Source: Fusibacter paucivorans
Lineage (GTDB): Bacteria; Bacillota; Clostridia; Peptostreptococcales; Acidaminobacteraceae
Assembly: GCF_018390735.1 (NCBI RefSeq)
Contig: NZ_JAHBCL010000002.1
Span: forward strand, 124,001-188,000
Direction: 5' to 3'
DNA: 64,000 nucleotides
In this document: positions 17,466 through 25,888 of the stretch, one piece after another
How positions within the stretch are numbered: position 1 is the first letter of the stretch
Layout of the letters: the number at the start of each line of letters is the position of its first letter
Position numbers and translations under genes: made by a program
Notes under the pieces: model-generated
What the model saw: only the letters and a program-made list of their open reading frames with translations
The model's database searches: none
What the model was told of the DNA's origin: nothing

Positions 17466-17790
17466 TGGATCAATCGATTAGCGTTGCTGGCAAAAGAATT
17501 TCTAAACAATCGTGAAAAATGTTGGCGATTTATTTGGAGAAGATGGTGAATAAGCTGATTTCGGTGAGCCTTGGGATGGTGTAGGAAAAATGGCTTACTA
17601 AATTTGGCATTGCGGCAAAAAAACCTTTATGAGATAATAAATGCAGATGTGATAGCATACTGGGAAATGATGTCATATTTGACGATTACAATCACGTGAA
17701 CTTGTTCACTTTTTTGAAGCAAATAGGGATGGGGCCTAAAGTAGATGACGTATATAATCGAAATGATCCTTTTTTGTTTTTCTAAGCAAT
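17466..17790 (+). pseudogene. Decayed coding sequence, unidentified
   Basis: No intact gene in this stretch. Several frames show protein-like runs broken by stops: NVGDLFGEDGE, stop, ADFGEPWDGVGKMAY, stop (about 17518-17600), and in another frame GNDVIFDDYNHVNLFTF followed by LKQIGMGPKVDDVY, ending in NDPFLFF and a stop at about 17785. The runs suggest one former gene with frameshifts and nonsense changes. The family is not recognised. Sequence from 17791 to 17879 shows nothing. Confidence 0.3.
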
Positions 17791-17912
17791 GGCAATATGG
17801 AATCACTGTAATATGAAAGTAATCATGATATTTGTACCGTTATCATTAATCATTAGAAGGCATCGTAAACCGACTAACGGTGAATTGTTTGATTGAAGGG
17901 ATGTTCAATAAG

Positions 17913-18470
17913 ATGAATAGGATAAAATGGGTCAATCAATTGGCTGTTTTGATGACAATGTGTATGATGCTGATCGGTTGTACAGGCGGAGTTCTAGAAG
18001 AAACAGCGACAGAGGATGTGCAGATGCGTGATTTGCTGGAAAATAAAATGCAGTATGTCAGCGATCGTACACAACTTGTGACCTTAATAGATCTGTTGCC
18101 GATGCCAGCTGGTATAAACCACCTCACAACGACTGTGGAGACGTCGGATTCGTCAAATGGTGTTGCTGTTGATTATGAGGTCTTTCATTATGACGGCATT
18201 TCGCCGAAAGGTTATATTGAAGAGGCACCTTTTTTTAGAAGTGCTGTTATACTGCTAAGTTTAATTGAAAATGCAGATTTTGTAACCTATCATTTGGTCG
18301 ATAAACAATCAGAATATCCTGGTGCTGAGTATAGCTATACCATTACAAGAGAAACAGCTGATGAGCAATTAGGTTATGCTGTCCTATCGCAGACTGATTC
18401 GTTAGCAAATTTTGAATTATTGCTTGCAGATATTGAAAGTAAAATAGTAGAAATGGATTCACCTCAATAA
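17913..18470 (+). CDS. Lipoprotein, DUF4825-like
   Basis: A 185-residue exported lipoprotein. The signal peptide ends in a lipobox LIGC (Cys at about residue 23). After it comes LLENKMQYVSDRTQLVTLIDLLPMP, which resembles the start of the DUF4825 domain as I remember it, and ends with an ETADEQLGYAVLSQTDS-like region. That domain is often found on M56/BlaR1-type sensors and lone lipoproteins. ATG at 17913 is picked; 17901 is also possible. Function unknown. The next gene is a tiny membrane protein about 110 nt downstream. Confidence 0.65.
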   Translation: MNRIKWVNQLAVLMTMCMMLIGCTGGVLEETATEDVQMRDLLENKMQYVSDRTQLVTLIDLLPMPAGINHLTTTVETSDSSNGVAVDYEVFHYDGISPKGYIEEAPFFRSAVILLSLIENADFVTYHLVDKQSEYPGAEYSYTITRETADEQLGYAVLSQTDSLANFELLLADIESKIVEMDSPQ

Positions 18471-18586
18471 CGGTTGTATCCTTAAGATCAATACGAGTGA
18501 ATATGCAAAACGATGAACTGTTTTTATACAGCATGATGTTACAAAATAATGTTAAAAAAATGAAAATCAAAAGTGGGGGAATAGCC

Positions 18587-18727
18587 TTGATAATGCAATT
18601 GATAAACCTAATAATCTTTCTGGCGCTTCTGATAGGCGTGCCGTATTTTATGTTTATGACATTAAGAACATTGGACCGCATTGAACAATTATTAACCGTA
18701 CTTGTTGAAAAATCAAATCATGAATAA
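18587..18727 (+). CDS. Tiny single-helix membrane protein
   Basis: A 46-residue protein made of one membrane helix (LINLIIFLALLIGVPYFMF) and a polar tail with LRTLDRIEQLLTVLVEK. A TTG at 18587 follows GGGGG with 7 nt spacing and is my choice; an in-frame GTG at 18497 would add 30 polar residues. This pattern, one N-terminal helix followed by a short amphipathic helix, is common in small Firmicutes proteins of unknown function. Confidence 0.4.
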   Translation: MIMQLINLIIFLALLIGVPYFMFMTLRTLDRIEQLLTVLVEKSNHE

Positions 18728-18825
18728 ATAGAAGCTATTAAACAGGATGCTGTTTATTAAAGATATAGGGAACTTTTTGCATACGGACAACGTCTTATCA
18801 TATGACATAAACAGGAGGGATCTAC

Positions 18826-19848
18826 ATGAAAAAAATGATAAAAACTTTTACCGCAGTCGGATTGATGCTGGTTATCAATACATCTATGGTATTTGCATCA
18901 GTGCCATTTAACGATACGGCGATGACATCTTATAACGATGCCATTGAAGCGCTTGCCTCGCAGGAAATTGTTGGCGGTGTGGGGCATGGTTTATTCCAGC
19001 CGGATCGACAGATTACCAATGCTGAAGCAATCCAAATGATTACAAAAGCATTTAATATTAATCTTTCGTATATGACATTTATCAAGGCGCCTGAATTATC
19101 AGATTTCTTTGATTTTGCCAGTGCAGATGCATGGTATGAGGATGCGTTTATTAATGCCGGCGCCAACGGATTGCCGATAGATCGTACAATTATGCCAAAT
19201 GAAAGTATGACACGCGAAAACTTTTACAGCATTTTAGAAGCGGCAATGGAAATGCGTAACGAATTGCCCATGATCAATTTAATCCCAACTGCCATTGAAG
19301 ATTTTGAAAGTATGGACGTTCTAAAGTCAGGTGCCATTCACAGGGCCCTTGCTTATGGTATTTTAAAGTTAGACGAAGACGGAATGTTCTATCCAAATGC
19401 ATACCTTACGCGGGGAGAAGCTGCACAAGCAGTATATGATGCTATGAATGTGGAACATAAACTTGAAGCAGCAGGTAATGCAATGACAGGGAAATTAGAA
19501 GTGACAGAGGCTGAAGATGGTGTGACGTTGACGTTTACAATGAAAAACGATTCCGACGAAACGGCGCTGCTAACGTATCATAACGGTCAACGATACGATA
19601 TTTACATTTATGATTCTTATGGTACTTTAATTTATCAATGGTCAAATGATAAAGTCTTTACCATGGCAATTGAAAGTGTCGTCGTCGATCCCGGTAAAAC
19701 CATTGAATATGAAACTGTTTGGCCGATGACAGATAATGAAGGCAAACGGGTATTGCGCGGTCAATACAACGTTGTCTTTGAAAGTGCTTATGACATCGTT
19801 GGCAATAAGGCAACCACGACAGACAGTATGTTTATCATTGTACCGTAA
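18826..19848 (+). CDS. Exported SLH-domain protein with C-terminal BsuPI-type domain
   Basis: A 340-residue cell-envelope protein. A signal peptide ends near ASVPF (about residue 25). Two S-layer-homology repeats follow (about 35-100 and 150-205, with segments FNDTAMTSYNDAIEALAS and YPNAYLTRGEAAQAVYDAM), which would bind pyruvylated wall polymer. Residues about 225-340 match the BsuPI intracellular-proteinase-inhibitor fold, with YDIYIYDSYGTLIYQWS and VDPGKTIEYETVW. AGGAGG precedes the ATG. It likely displays an inhibitor or sugar/peptide-binding module on the surface. Single gene with its own terminator. Confidence 0.85.
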   Translation: MKKMIKTFTAVGLMLVINTSMVFASVPFNDTAMTSYNDAIEALASQEIVGGVGHGLFQPDRQITNAEAIQMITKAFNINLSYMTFIKAPELSDFFDFASADAWYEDAFINAGANGLPIDRTIMPNESMTRENFYSILEAAMEMRNELPMINLIPTAIEDFESMDVLKSGAIHRALAYGILKLDEDGMFYPNAYLTRGEAAQAVYDAMNVEHKLEAAGNAMTGKLEVTEAEDGVTLTFTMKNDSDETALLTYHNGQRYDIYIYDSYGTLIYQWSNDKVFTMAIESVVVDPGKTIEYETVWPMTDNEGKRVLRGQYNVVFESAYDIVGNKATTTDSMFIIVP

Positions 19849-19861
19849 AAAAGTAAATGGC

Positions 19862-19906
19862 CCCGTTATGACATGATTGCGATCAATGTCGTAACGGGTT
19901 CTTTTT
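19862..19906 (+). terminator. Rho-independent terminator
   Basis: CCCGTTATGACAT (19862-19874) pairs with ATGTCGTAACGGG (19886-19898), then TTCTTTTTTT. Confidence 0.9.
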
Positions 19907-20044
19907 TTGCTGTGGTTTGTTAGGTCATGTTATTTTGAGGTATAAATGCAATAAGTTTATAATGAGGTTATTTAGCCAATGGTCATGTGTCATAATCAGA
20001 AATAAATAGATTATTCTTGGTAGGTGCTTAGTACAGTTCCAAAA

Positions 20045-20132
20045 GCTGAACAATGCAGATGGCTAAAAGATCAGTTTGACGTTCCGTGGAAAACTGGATA
20101 TTGCTGCAATTGATGCCGCCCGAGGAGAATAA
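20045..20132 (+). pseudogene. Internally deleted PhnB/VOC-family gene remnant
   Basis: Frame 1 reads AEQCRWLKDQFDVPW from 20045, matching the conserved QCGWLKDKFGxxW segment of PhnB-like VOC proteins. A second frame directly after it reads GKLDIAAIDAARGE then TAA at 20132, matching the usual KLDIAAL-type C-terminus of the same family. About 30 residues between the two motifs and the whole N-terminal domain are missing. The intact SRPBCC gene follows at once; these two families are often neighbours. Confidence 0.65.
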
Positions 20133-20189
20133 AAGTCTTTGGAAGAAGCGGCTGAAATAATTTTCAACAATTTTTTAAGGAGGTTTACA

Positions 20190-20606
20190 ATGTCAAAGAC
20201 GGTTATTCAAATTGGCACAAAAGTAGGCAGCACGCTTGAGAAAGTATGGCAGTACTATACGATGGCAGAACATGTTGTGAACTGGAATCATGCCTCTGAT
20301 GACTGGTATACCCCGGAAGCGGAAAACGATCTAAAAACAGGCGGATACTTTACGTACAAAATGGCGGCAAAAGACGGCAGTTTCAATTTTAATTTTGCAG
20401 GAATTTACACACTCGTCGAACCGCTTAAAACCATTGCTTATACACTGGGTGACGGCCGTAAAGTAACAATTGTTTTTTCTGAAGCAGAAGATGGTATTGT
20501 CATTGATCAAAGTTTTGAAGCGGAAGCGGTTCACGATGTCGAAATGCAGCAGCAGGGTTGGCAGGCAATTCTTGACAACTTTAAACAATACACAGAAACC
20601 CATTGA
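20190..20606 (+). CDS. SRPBCC (AHSA1/START-like) domain protein
   Basis: A 138-residue single-domain protein with a hydrophobic ligand pocket. The N-terminal part with VWQYYTMAEHVVNWNHASDDW and the middle GYFTYKMAAKDGSF, followed by IVIDQSFEAEAVHDVEMQQQ-like and GWQAILDNFKQY, are typical of AHSA1-type SRPBCC proteins. ATG at 20190 follows AAGGAGG. Ligand unknown. It was probably once paired with the PhnB-like protein whose remnant lies upstream, and is followed 27 nt later by a DNA glycosylase. Confidence 0.85.
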   Translation: MSKTVIQIGTKVGSTLEKVWQYYTMAEHVVNWNHASDDWYTPEAENDLKTGGYFTYKMAAKDGSFNFNFAGIYTLVEPLKTIAYTLGDGRKVTIVFSEAEDGIVIDQSFEAEAVHDVEMQQQGWQAILDNFKQYTETH

Positions 20607-20633
20607 AATAAATTCGGAAGATAAGGAGAGGTC

Positions 20634-21251
20634 ATGCAGCAATTGCAAACAACACAATCGGCATGTGACTGCTTAGCCAATGATCCCATTATGGCAAAAC
20701 TAATGGATACGATTGGGCCATTGTCATACGCGCTGAGCGACAATCAGTTTACAGGGCTGGCGAGCACCATTATCGGACAACAGCTTTCCAATAAAGTGGC
20801 AAGTGTTATATGGGGGCGTCTGCACACTTATTTAGAGGGTAATGTAACGCCTGACTCTGTATTGGCAGCTGATGCAGCGTCGTTGAGAGCACTTGGGATC
20901 TCATATGCCAAAATACGTTATATTAAGGATTTGGCTGAACACGTTAAAGACGGAAGACTCGTCTTTGATGAACTGCCGACGATGGCAGACGATGATGTCA
21001 TGAAGAAGCTGACGGCGGTTAAAGGCATCGGCCAGTGGACAGCAGAGATGTATATGATCTTTGCGCTGGGACGCAAAGATATTTTTTCACTGGGAGATGC
21101 GAGCTTGCAGGGTGCCATTCAATCGTTGTATGGCGTAGCCGGCAAGACGTCTTTAATTGAACTGTCGGATAAATGGCAGCCTTATAGAAGTATCGCTTCA
21201 CTCTATTTGTGGGCATATATTGATCAGGATATACAGAGCCTGTGGGCATAA
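20634..21251 (+). CDS. DNA-3-methyladenine glycosylase (AlkA/HhH-GPD)
   Basis: Removes alkylated bases such as 3-methyladenine. At 205 residues it is the short AlkA type lacking the N-terminal beta domain. The helix-hairpin-helix VKGIGQWTAEMYM lies at about residues 130-142, and the catalytic Asp is in SLGDASLQ (about 156). The segment STIIGQQLSNKVAS is the family opening motif. AAGGAG precedes the ATG. A second AlkA domain is encoded at 33932 fused to Ada, so this copy is probably constitutive. Confidence 0.9.
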   Translation: MQQLQTTQSACDCLANDPIMAKLMDTIGPLSYALSDNQFTGLASTIIGQQLSNKVASVIWGRLHTYLEGNVTPDSVLAADAASLRALGISYAKIRYIKDLAEHVKDGRLVFDELPTMADDDVMKKLTAVKGIGQWTAEMYMIFALGRKDIFSLGDASLQGAIQSLYGVAGKTSLIELSDKWQPYRSIASLYLWAYIDQDIQSLWA

Positions 21252-21436
21252 GGCGAAGCTTAAAAAATCGATTTAGAAAAGGCAGAGATGTAAAACCGCT
21301 GCAAATCAATTAATTTAATAATGTAAGATGCCATTAAATGGGCCGTATAAACGAAATGTTTTTCAAGTTTGTTGTTTATAGGGTCTATTTTAATACTTTT
21401 AAACAGTTGTATTGGATTGCAGCAGAGATCACAATT

Positions 21437-21496
21437 TTGGACTACGCCAAAAAGCGTTATTTGGTACTTTTGGAATAGTCCAAGAAGTGCTATAAT
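21437..21496 (+). promoter_or_regulatory. Promoter and MocR-type operator of the peptide-salvage cluster
   Basis: A TATAAT at 21491-21496 with TTTGGA (21469-21474) 16 bp before it. Around it are a direct-repeat element TTGGACTA (21437-21444), TTGGTACT (21461-21468) and an inverted repeat TTGGA-ATAG-TCCAA (21470-21483). Mixed direct and inverted half-sites over the -35 region are the usual layout of MocR/PdxR sites. Confidence 0.55.
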
Positions 21497-21534
21497 TCAC
21501 TTCATAAATATGACAAATTCTTAAAAGGTGATGT

Positions 21535-23022
21535 ATGGAGATTAAAATTATTAAAGATCACAAGACACCTCTTTACATGCAAATACGCAATGCCATCGTG
21601 GATATGATTATACGTGGCGAGCTTTCCGACGGCAATAAATTGCCAACGGAACGCGCACTGGCAAAGCGTTTGGCAGTACACCGAAATACAGTCATCAAAG
21701 CTTACAGTCTATTGGTTGATGAAAAATATATTCGTGTTTCACAAAAACCGAAAGGTTATTTTGTGACCTACGGCCAAGGTGAAGCGAATCGTCAAAATCA
21801 TTTTTTGGCACGACACTTTACGCCATTTGAATACATTGTTTCAGATGAGTTCTTACAGACAAATGCACTTTTTAGCCGATTGTTTCATACATCAATTGAC
21901 CGTAAGATCATTTCATTTGCCACGGCGATGCCGTCTCCAGCGTGCTATCCAAAGGATGACTTCAATGCTATTCTGACAAATCTCGTTGCAGAGAAAACAG
22001 ATCAAATTTACGGCTACGCCAGTCCTCAGGGAGTAATGCCCCTTAGGAAACAACTTTCAGAAATGCTTGAATCCAATCACATATACGCGAATGCATCCGA
22101 AATAACCGTTTGTGCAGAGACATACCAGGCGCTGGATTATCTTGTAAAATTAACGGTGTCGCCGGGTGAAACCATTATTGTTGAAGAACCAATTAATCCG
22201 GATATTTACGATCTCATCAAACTTCTTGGGATCAATATTGTGACGATTCCAACCGATGAAGACGGCATGATCGTCGCTTATTTGGAAAATCTCATCTTGA
22301 AATTTAAACCAAAATTTATTTTAACCATCCCAACATTTCATAATCCGACGATGACCGTTATGTCGCTGAACCGACGCGAGAATCTTCTTGAGCTTTCTTA
22401 CCGCTATAATATACCCATTATTGAAATAAATCATGACTCTGGTCTTCGCTATGAAGGCATTGCAATACCTTCACTAAAGGCGATGGATACACTTGGCAAT
22501 GTCATTTACATCGATTCTTTTATCTTCCGTGTTATCCCGGGGGTGAAAATCGCCTATATTGTTTTGTCAAAGGGAATTGCGCAAAAGTTAGCGCGTATCT
22601 TGGAAAAAAATCAAATCTTTCTGAGCTCTTTAGACCAGTATGCGATGGCGGCATACTTAGAATCCGGTGTGTATGAAGCACACCTTGCGGAGATTACGGA
22701 TACTTACCGTGAAAAACGCGATTTTATGGTGGCCATGCTGCGGCAATACTGTTCAGATTACTTAACGTATGCCATTCCGGCGGGGGGCGCCAGTCTTTGG
22801 TGCCGATTTAAAGTGCCAATTGATCAAACCAAACTGCTGATCCATGCTGAGACGGCTGGTGTTTCCTTTGCGCCGGGACATGTATTTTACCCGTATGGCA
22901 ATGCCGATGCCGATTATATTCGTTTGAGCTATAGTGCCATGGAAAAACGGGATATTAAAGAGGGGGTAAAATTGATGCAAATAGCGATTGAAAAAGCCCT
23001 GTCGAATGAAAAGAAAACCTAG
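21535..23022 (+). CDS. MocR-type GntR/aminotransferase-like regulator lacking the PLP lysine
   Basis: A 495-residue protein with an N-terminal GntR winged helix (DGNKLPTERALAKRLAVHRNT, about residues 35-55) and a fold-type I aminotransferase-like C-terminal domain. The core motifs are eroded. The normal SFSK motif reads SFIF (residues 328-331), replacing the Schiff-base lysine with Phe331. The EDDY motif reads EINH (297-300), losing the Asp that pairs with the pyridine nitrogen and the Tyr. HNPTG reads HNPTM. PLP should therefore not bind in the usual way. It heads a cluster for peptide uptake and hydrolysis and probably senses a peptide-derived ligand. Confidence 0.85.
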   Translation: MEIKIIKDHKTPLYMQIRNAIVDMIIRGELSDGNKLPTERALAKRLAVHRNTVIKAYSLLVDEKYIRVSQKPKGYFVTYGQGEANRQNHFLARHFTPFEYIVSDEFLQTNALFSRLFHTSIDRKIISFATAMPSPACYPKDDFNAILTNLVAEKTDQIYGYASPQGVMPLRKQLSEMLESNHIYANASEITVCAETYQALDYLVKLTVSPGETIIVEEPINPDIYDLIKLLGINIVTIPTDEDGMIVAYLENLILKFKPKFILTIPTFHNPTMTVMSLNRRENLLELSYRYNIPIIEINHDSGLRYEGIAIPSLKAMDTLGNVIYIDSFIFRVIPGVKIAYIVLSKGIAQKLARILEKNQIFLSSLDQYAMAAYLESGVYEAHLAEITDTYREKRDFMVAMLRQYCSDYLTYAIPAGGASLWCRFKVPIDQTKLLIHAETAGVSFAPGHVFYPYGNADADYIRLSYSAMEKRDIKEGVKLMQIAIEKALSNEKKT

Positions 23023-23032
23023 GAGGATGCCT

Positions 23033-24013
23033 ATGCCTATGATAAATCTGATTACCAAACCGATTATAAAACCAAAAAGGCTTAAACCTGGCGATACCAT
23101 TGCCATCGTATCACCATCAAGCGGTATTTGGGAACGACGGGAGCTTTCACAGAGCATTGAGGCGCTGGAGTCAATGGGGTATCATGTCAAACTTGGCGAT
23201 CATGCACTGAAACGTCATTACTACTTGGCCGGATCAGATGAACAAAGGGCAGAGGATCTCATGTGGGCATTTTCTGATGACACTGTTGATGCCATTTTTG
23301 CAAGTCAAGGCGGCTACGGTGCCGCAAGGCTGTTAAAGCATCTTGACTTTGATAGGATACACCAGAACCCAATGATCTTTATGGGGTACAGTGATATTAC
23401 ATCGCTTCACTTAGCCATTGCAAAAGAAACCGGACTTGTGACATTTCATGGTCCAAGTGCCCTTAGCTTTGGATCTGAAGCAATGACGCCCTATCGTATG
23501 ACGGGTATTCAAAAGGCGATTATGCTGTCAACACCTATTGGTGTGATAAAAAGAGGCTCATTGCCAAAGGCGATTGTCAAGCTCAATGGCGGGACTGCTG
23601 AAGGGGCGCTTATCGGCGGCAATTTGTCGCTGGTATGTGCGACGCTTGGGACGCCTTGGGAAATTGATACGCGCGGCAAAGTCCTGTTCCTTGAAGATAT
23701 AGAAGTCGAACCGTGGCAAATGGATCATTTGCTGACCCATATGATGAACGCCGGAAAATTTGAGAATGCAGCGGCAATTGTCATTGGCGAATGCAAGGCG
23801 TGTGAACCTTTTGAGCATCGGCCCGGTTTTCCAAACCAATGCAGTTTGGAAAATTTAATTTATGAGTTTTTTGAAGGACTTGAAAAACCTGTCCTGTATG
23901 GCTTTCCAATTGGACATACCAAGGATTTAGCAACACTTCCCATGGGTGTCAGGGCGAGGGTCAACGCAGATGACGGCGTTTTTGAAGTAATAGAAGCAGG
24001 TGTCTGCGATTAA
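23033..24013 (+). CDS. LD-carboxypeptidase (S66 family, LdcA/MccF-like)
   Basis: Cytoplasmic serine carboxypeptidase of 326 residues that trims the terminal D-amino acid from murein peptides (LdcA) or cleaves acyl-adenylate adducts (MccF). Catalytic Ser is in MGYSDITSLH, Glu in FLEDIEVEPW and His in FPIGHTKDLATLP, so the S66 triad is complete. Several close ATGs exist; the one at 23033 has the best spacing from AGGAGG. It is 10 nt after the MocR-like gene and leads into an oligopeptide importer, consistent with recycling of imported muropeptides. Confidence 0.9.
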   Translation: MPMINLITKPIIKPKRLKPGDTIAIVSPSSGIWERRELSQSIEALESMGYHVKLGDHALKRHYYLAGSDEQRAEDLMWAFSDDTVDAIFASQGGYGAARLLKHLDFDRIHQNPMIFMGYSDITSLHLAIAKETGLVTFHGPSALSFGSEAMTPYRMTGIQKAIMLSTPIGVIKRGSLPKAIVKLNGGTAEGALIGGNLSLVCATLGTPWEIDTRGKVLFLEDIEVEPWQMDHLLTHMMNAGKFENAAAIVIGECKACEPFEHRPGFPNQCSLENLIYEFFEGLEKPVLYGFPIGHTKDLATLPMGVRARVNADDGVFEVIEAGVCD

Positions 24014-24055
24014 AAAAAGAAATTAACGTTTAATGATTGACAAGGAGGGGGAACA

Positions 24056-25879
24056 ATGAAAAAGAAAATCAGTATCATGTTGGTCACAATACTGGTGCTC
24101 ATGAGTGCAATGCCACTGATGAGTTTTGGTGCAGCACAAGATGAGACCATTTTAAAAATCGGCGTCAAACAAGAGCCCGATTCACTCAACCCATTTGTTT
24201 CATGGGAAATGGCATCTTTTGAAATCTTTATGCTGACGTATGATTCACTGGTCAAATTTGACCGCAATTACGAAGTGGTGCCGTCACTGGCAACGTCGTG
24301 GGAACTTTCAGACGATCAACTCACTTGGACATTCCATTTGAGGGATGACGTCAAGTGGCATGATGGTGAGCCCTTTACATCGGCTGATGTAAAGTATACC
24401 TATGAAGCATTTCAAGAAAGCGAAATGGGCATGTATTATACATCACTCGGTGGTATTACGGCGATTGAAACACCGGATGATTACACAGTTGTTATCTCAA
24501 CTGATTCGCCTAAGGCCAATATGCTGCAGAATGTGACACCGATTTTACCGGCACATATCTGGCAGGATCAGCCGCTTGACAGTATTGCCGATTTTGAGGA
24601 TACGGCAATGGTCGGTACGGGGCCGTTTAAATTTGTCAGCTGGGATATGAACCAGCAGGTCGTTCTTGATAGAAACCCAGACTATTTTGGTCAGCCTGCT
24701 AATGTTGACCACTTAATTTATGTCATTTACGCCAATAACGACACCATGGTTCAAGCCATTCAAAACGGCGAAATTGATGTGGCGCTTGAACTGGACTATG
24801 TTGATATAAAAAGTGCATTGAGCAATGAAAATATTACGGATTATGCTTATGAAGAGAATGGCTTTACGGAATTGGCGTTTAACCAGTCTGAATGGTCAGG
24901 CAACTTCAATCAATTAATACAAAATAAAATGATCAGACAAGCCATCAGTTATGCTATAGACAAACAGAAAATTGTTGATCTGGTATATGACGGTTCTTCG
25001 ACGATCGGCTCTACTTATATTCCACCATCACAAGGTGAATGGCATTATGCGGTGGAAGGCGATAAGTTAAGAGGCTACGATCCTGAAAAAGCGATTTCGC
25101 TCTTAGAAAGTGAAGGTTTTACAAGTGTTGATGCCGATGGTTACCGAAGCAACGATTCAGGTGATAAGCTGTCATTCTTGCTGTTGTCCAGAAGTGACAA
25201 TACTTCAGAAGTCAAAGTTGGACAGATGGTTCAAAGTTATTTAAAAGCAGTGGGGATTGAACTCAATATTGAAACCGTTGATGACGGCGTACTCTATGAT
25301 CGAACCATGGGCGAAAAAGACTATGATATGTTTATATGGGGATGGGGCGGCGACATTGACCCAACCGTTCTTTTAAATGTCTTGACAACAGACAATATTG
25401 ATAATCTAAACGATATTTTTTATTCTAATCCAGAATACGATGCCATTGTGGAAGCGCAGACGCATGAAATGGATCGCGCAAAACGTGTTGAAATGGTTCA
25501 TGAAGCACAGGCACTTCTTTACGAAGAATTGCCATATGATATTTTGTATTACGCTGAAAACCATCAGTTAGTGCGCAACGACCTTATTACGGGGCTTACA
25601 CCAACTGTTTCGGGCGCAGTATTTTTCGCCAATACCATTGTCAACTATGCGGATGCTACTTTTATAACAGAAGCTGCTGAAAGCAGTATGAACAGCAGTG
25701 CGCCTGCCGAAAATACAGCTGACAGTACGCCGGCAGAAAGTGAAAGTGAAAGTGATGGCGGCGGCAGCAGCGGACTCGTCATTGCCATTGTGGTGATTGT
25801 CGTCATCGGCGGCGGATTCTTTATATGGCAACGAAACAAATCGAAGAAAGCGAATGAAAACCAGAAAAATGAATGGTGA
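24056..25879 (+). CDS. Oligopeptide ABC transporter substrate-binding protein with C-terminal membrane anchor
   Basis: A 607-residue family 5 (DppA/OppA) binding protein. A signal peptide (about residues 1-25, ending near SFGA) has no lipobox Cys. The body has family motifs such as LNPFVSWEM near the start, ATSWELSDDQLTWTFHLRDD and AISYAIDKQKIV. Instead of lipid anchoring it has a Ser/Glu/Gly-rich linker (about 545-575) and a C-terminal membrane helix (GLVIAIVVIVVIGGGFFIW) with a basic tail. AGGAGG precedes the ATG. First transporter gene of the cluster. Confidence 0.92.
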   Translation: MKKKISIMLVTILVLMSAMPLMSFGAAQDETILKIGVKQEPDSLNPFVSWEMASFEIFMLTYDSLVKFDRNYEVVPSLATSWELSDDQLTWTFHLRDDVKWHDGEPFTSADVKYTYEAFQESEMGMYYTSLGGITAIETPDDYTVVISTDSPKANMLQNVTPILPAHIWQDQPLDSIADFEDTAMVGTGPFKFVSWDMNQQVVLDRNPDYFGQPANVDHLIYVIYANNDTMVQAIQNGEIDVALELDYVDIKSALSNENITDYAYEENGFTELAFNQSEWSGNFNQLIQNKMIRQAISYAIDKQKIVDLVYDGSSTIGSTYIPPSQGEWHYAVEGDKLRGYDPEKAISLLESEGFTSVDADGYRSNDSGDKLSFLLLSRSDNTSEVKVGQMVQSYLKAVGIELNIETVDDGVLYDRTMGEKDYDMFIWGWGGDIDPTVLLNVLTTDNIDNLNDIFYSNPEYDAIVEAQTHEMDRAKRVEMVHEAQALLYEELPYDILYYAENHQLVRNDLITGLTPTVSGAVFFANTIVNYADATFITEAAESSMNSSAPAENTADSTPAESESESDGGGSSGLVIAIVVIVVIGGGFFIWQRNKSKKANENQKNEW

Positions 25880-25888
25880 TGGTAAAAA

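Noticed and set aside
18497-18586. Upstream extension of the tiny membrane protein from a GTG at 18497
   Set aside because: No ribosome site before the GTG, while GGGGG lies 7 nt before the TTG at 18587 just ahead of the hydrophobic helix.
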